Assembly (NCBI RefSeq): GCF_003434305.1
Contig: NZ_QKKX01000022.1
Location: forward strand, 1-64,000
Direction of reading: 5' to 3'
Length of the DNA: 64,000 bases
Source: Micromonospora sp. MW-13
Lineage (GTDB): Bacteria > Actinomycetota > Actinomycetes > Mycobacteriales > Micromonosporaceae
Below the pieces are notes generated by a model. That model saw nothing but the letters and a program-made list of their open reading frames with translations. It was not told the origin of the DNA and made no database searches. Of the stretch, positions 62,684-64,000 are shown one piece after another. The stretch's first letter is position 1; each line of letters starts with the position of its first letter. Both the position numbers and the translations under genes were made by a program.

Positions 62684-62718
62684 GCGATGCCCGGGTAGCT
62701 GAGCTGCCCGGGCATCGC
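62684..62718 (-). terminator. Terminator of the M6 peptidase gene
   Basis: GCGATGCCCGGG and CCCGGGCATCGC form a 12-bp perfect stem; the loop can pair further through AGCT. On the reverse strand it is followed by CCTTTTC. It lies 31 bp after the peptidase stop. Confidence 0.75.
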
Positions 62719-62748
62719 GGTGGTGCGGTCGATCAGTGGATCAGTGGA

Positions 62749-64000
62749 TCAGGAGAAGCGGACCTTGACCGAGGTGCCGTTCTCCTCGACCACCCTGATC
62801 TTGGTGCCGGTGGCCGGGAGCTTGACGCCGTGGTTCGGCAGCTCCGAGTACCAGTACTGCTTGGTGTCGTCGAACAGCGGCTGCGCGGCCTGGCCCCGGA
62901 CGTACTGGGCCTGACCGTTGATGTGCAGCGTGAACGAGTCGGCCTTGCGCAGGCCGAACGTCGCGTCGTAGACCTGGACGCGGGCCCGCCACGGGTTGCC
63001 GGTCAGGTTGTAGAGCGGCGCCGGGTGGGCGTCGATGATCATGTTCCGACCCTCACCCGGGTGCTCGAACGTGTCGTTGTCTGCGAACCGCAGGTTCCAG
63101 TACGAGATCAGCAGGCCCTCCTGGTACGCGTAGTGGTCCACGTAGTCCGGGCGGGTGTTGTTGTAGCCGAAGTAGTACGGGCCGGTCTTCAGGTACTTGT
63201 CGTACGAGACGTACTTCCGGTGGCCGGCGATGTAGTAGTTGTCGAAGAGCCGGGTGTAGGACCCCGCGACGATGCTCCAGCCCTTGGCAGCCCAGTCGCC
63301 GGTGCCGGTCTCGGCGCCGTCGTTGGAGACGGTCTGACCGTCGGCGGTCACCGTGATGTTGTCACCGAAGAAGCCGCCCGCGGACAGGCCGCCGTCGGTG
63401 AGGTAGTGGAAGCGGAACTGCACGACCTGGCCGGCCAGCGAGTTCAGCGGGATGTTGATGTCGGTCCACTTGCCCGCGCTGCTGCCGCTGAGGCCCGGGG
63501 TCGGGTCGGTGTTCGACACCGGCGGGATCGGCCTGCCGTCCACGGTGCCGGGCAGCGCGCCCCAGGTGGCCCCGCCGTCGGTCGACGCCTCGAAGAAGAG
63601 GTAGTCGTAGCCCGACTCGATGTTGAACCGGCCCTTGAGCGACAGCGCCGCCGAGGTCTTCCCGGTGAGGTCGATCGTCCTGGTCAGCGTGTTGTCCAGG
63701 TCGTCGTCGTTGCCGGAGAAGAACTGCTTGGCACCCTCGAACGGCTGTCCGTAGTCGAAGGTGTACTCCCGCTGCGGGAGCACCACCACGGCGGCCTGCG
63801 GCTTGGCGGAGTTGTACTCCTGCGGGCCCAGCTCCAGGGTCTTCTTCTGGCCGGCCTTGACCACCTCGTAGTCGAGCCAGCCGAGCTGGAGCTTGTTCCA
63901 GGCGCCGAGGTCGCCGCCGCGGTCGCCGATGCCGGCGTCCTCCTTGGCGGCCAGCCGGCTCTGGGCCATCAGGGTCCAGTGCTCGTTGTTGTTGTCGCCG
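62749..64000 (-). CDS. Immune inhibitor A-type M6 metallopeptidase, C-terminal part (runs off the window)
   Basis: The reading frame is open to the right edge, so at least 417 residues of the C-terminus are seen and the start and the HExxH zinc site are outside. HWTLMAQSRL, LGAWNKLQLGWLDYEVV, a beta-sandwich/MAM-like region (TIDLTGKTSAALSLKGRFNI, YDYLFFEASTDGGATW) and QFRFHYLTDGGLSAGGFFGD are typical of secreted M6 peptidases. Such enzymes digest extracellular proteins. A terminator hairpin follows the stop. Confidence 0.88.
   Translation of the reverse strand, partial: GDNNNEHWTLMAQSRLAAKEDAGIGDRGGDLGAWNKLQLGWLDYEVVKAGQKKTLELGPQEYNSAKPQAAVVVLPQREYTFDYGQPFEGAKQFFSGNDDDLDNTLTRTIDLTGKTSAALSLKGRFNIESGYDYLFFEASTDGGATWGALPGTVDGRPIPPVSNTDPTPGLSGSSAGKWTDINIPLNSLAGQVVQFRFHYLTDGGLSAGGFFGDNITVTADGQTVSNDGAETGTGDWAAKGWSIVAGSYTRLFDNYYIAGHRKYVSYDKYLKTGPYYFGYNNTRPDYVDHYAYQEGLLISYWNLRFADNDTFEHPGEGRNMIIDAHPAPLYNLTGNPWRARVQVYDATFGLRKADSFTLHINGQAQYVRGQAAQPLFDDTKQYWYSELPNHGVKLPATGTKIRVVEENGTSVKVRFS

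Overview
The window is high-GC actinobacterial DNA. Gene content points to a Micromonosporaceae member (Micromonospora-like): futalosine-route menaquinone genes, a full 14-gene nuo operon, XRE/DUF397 pairs, a type VII secretion locus, frequent GTG starts and 4-nt stop/start overlaps. I see no rRNA, tRNA or CRISPR array. This assignment comes from family recognition, not from a search.

Layout. 1-5.1 kb: VOC protein, ABC-2 exporter pair and a HelD-type RNA polymerase ATPase, all leftward. 5.2-8.0 kb: ArsR regulator with an MFS exporter, then mqnA. 8.1-10.0 kb: two tandem class-A-beta-lactamase-like serine hydrolases. 10.4-14.3 kb: paaABCDE (phenylacetyl-CoA epoxidase) behind a perfect 7-4-7 inverted repeat. 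14.3-19.6 kb: an accessory patch with an AlbA_2/Schlafen-type ATP-binding protein, decayed XRE DNA, a class II Fic protein behind a 25-bp palindrome, and an XRE/DUF397 pair. The first part of this patch lies between 27-bp direct repeats. 19.6-22.1 kb: ATP-grasp protein, a Tat-exported lytic-type protein and a broken amidase that share a duplicated C-terminal module. 22.2-27.6 kb: mqnC, an LPXTG surface protein, menG and a menJ-like reductase preceded by a Rex-type operator. 27.8-44.3 kb: nuoA-N. 44.4-47.6 kb: long-chain prenyl diphosphate synthase, MFS transporter, IclR regulator. 47.7-51.3 kb: phoX with a PHO box, divergent from an ECF sigma/anti-sigma pair whose apparent start codon is ATC. 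51.3-53.2 kb: RarD, GNAT and holin-like proteins. 53.3-61.6 kb: part of a type VII secretion locus (eccE, two WXG100 genes, mycP, a giant SseB-domain protein and a small partner). 61.7-64 kb: alpha/beta hydrolase and the C-terminal part of an M6 peptidase.

How it fits together. mqnA, mqnC, menG, menJ and the prenyl synthase supply steps of menaquinone synthesis, and NuoA-N reduces that quinone, so the centre of the window is a respiratory quinone/complex I block. The Rex-like site suggests NADH/NAD+ control of its front end.

The most unusual feature is a family of 59-60 bp repeats placed exactly between co-translated genes of the paa and nuo operons. Each copy starts by overlapping the previous stop codon, encodes a short basic peptide (type [18 protein letters not shown]), carries an SD-like GAAAGG or GAAGG near its end, and finishes by overlapping the next start codon. 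The copies therefore form chains of mini-cistrons, or have been absorbed into neighbouring proteins (NuoE C-terminus, perhaps PaaB N-terminus). This looks like a portable translational-coupling cassette.
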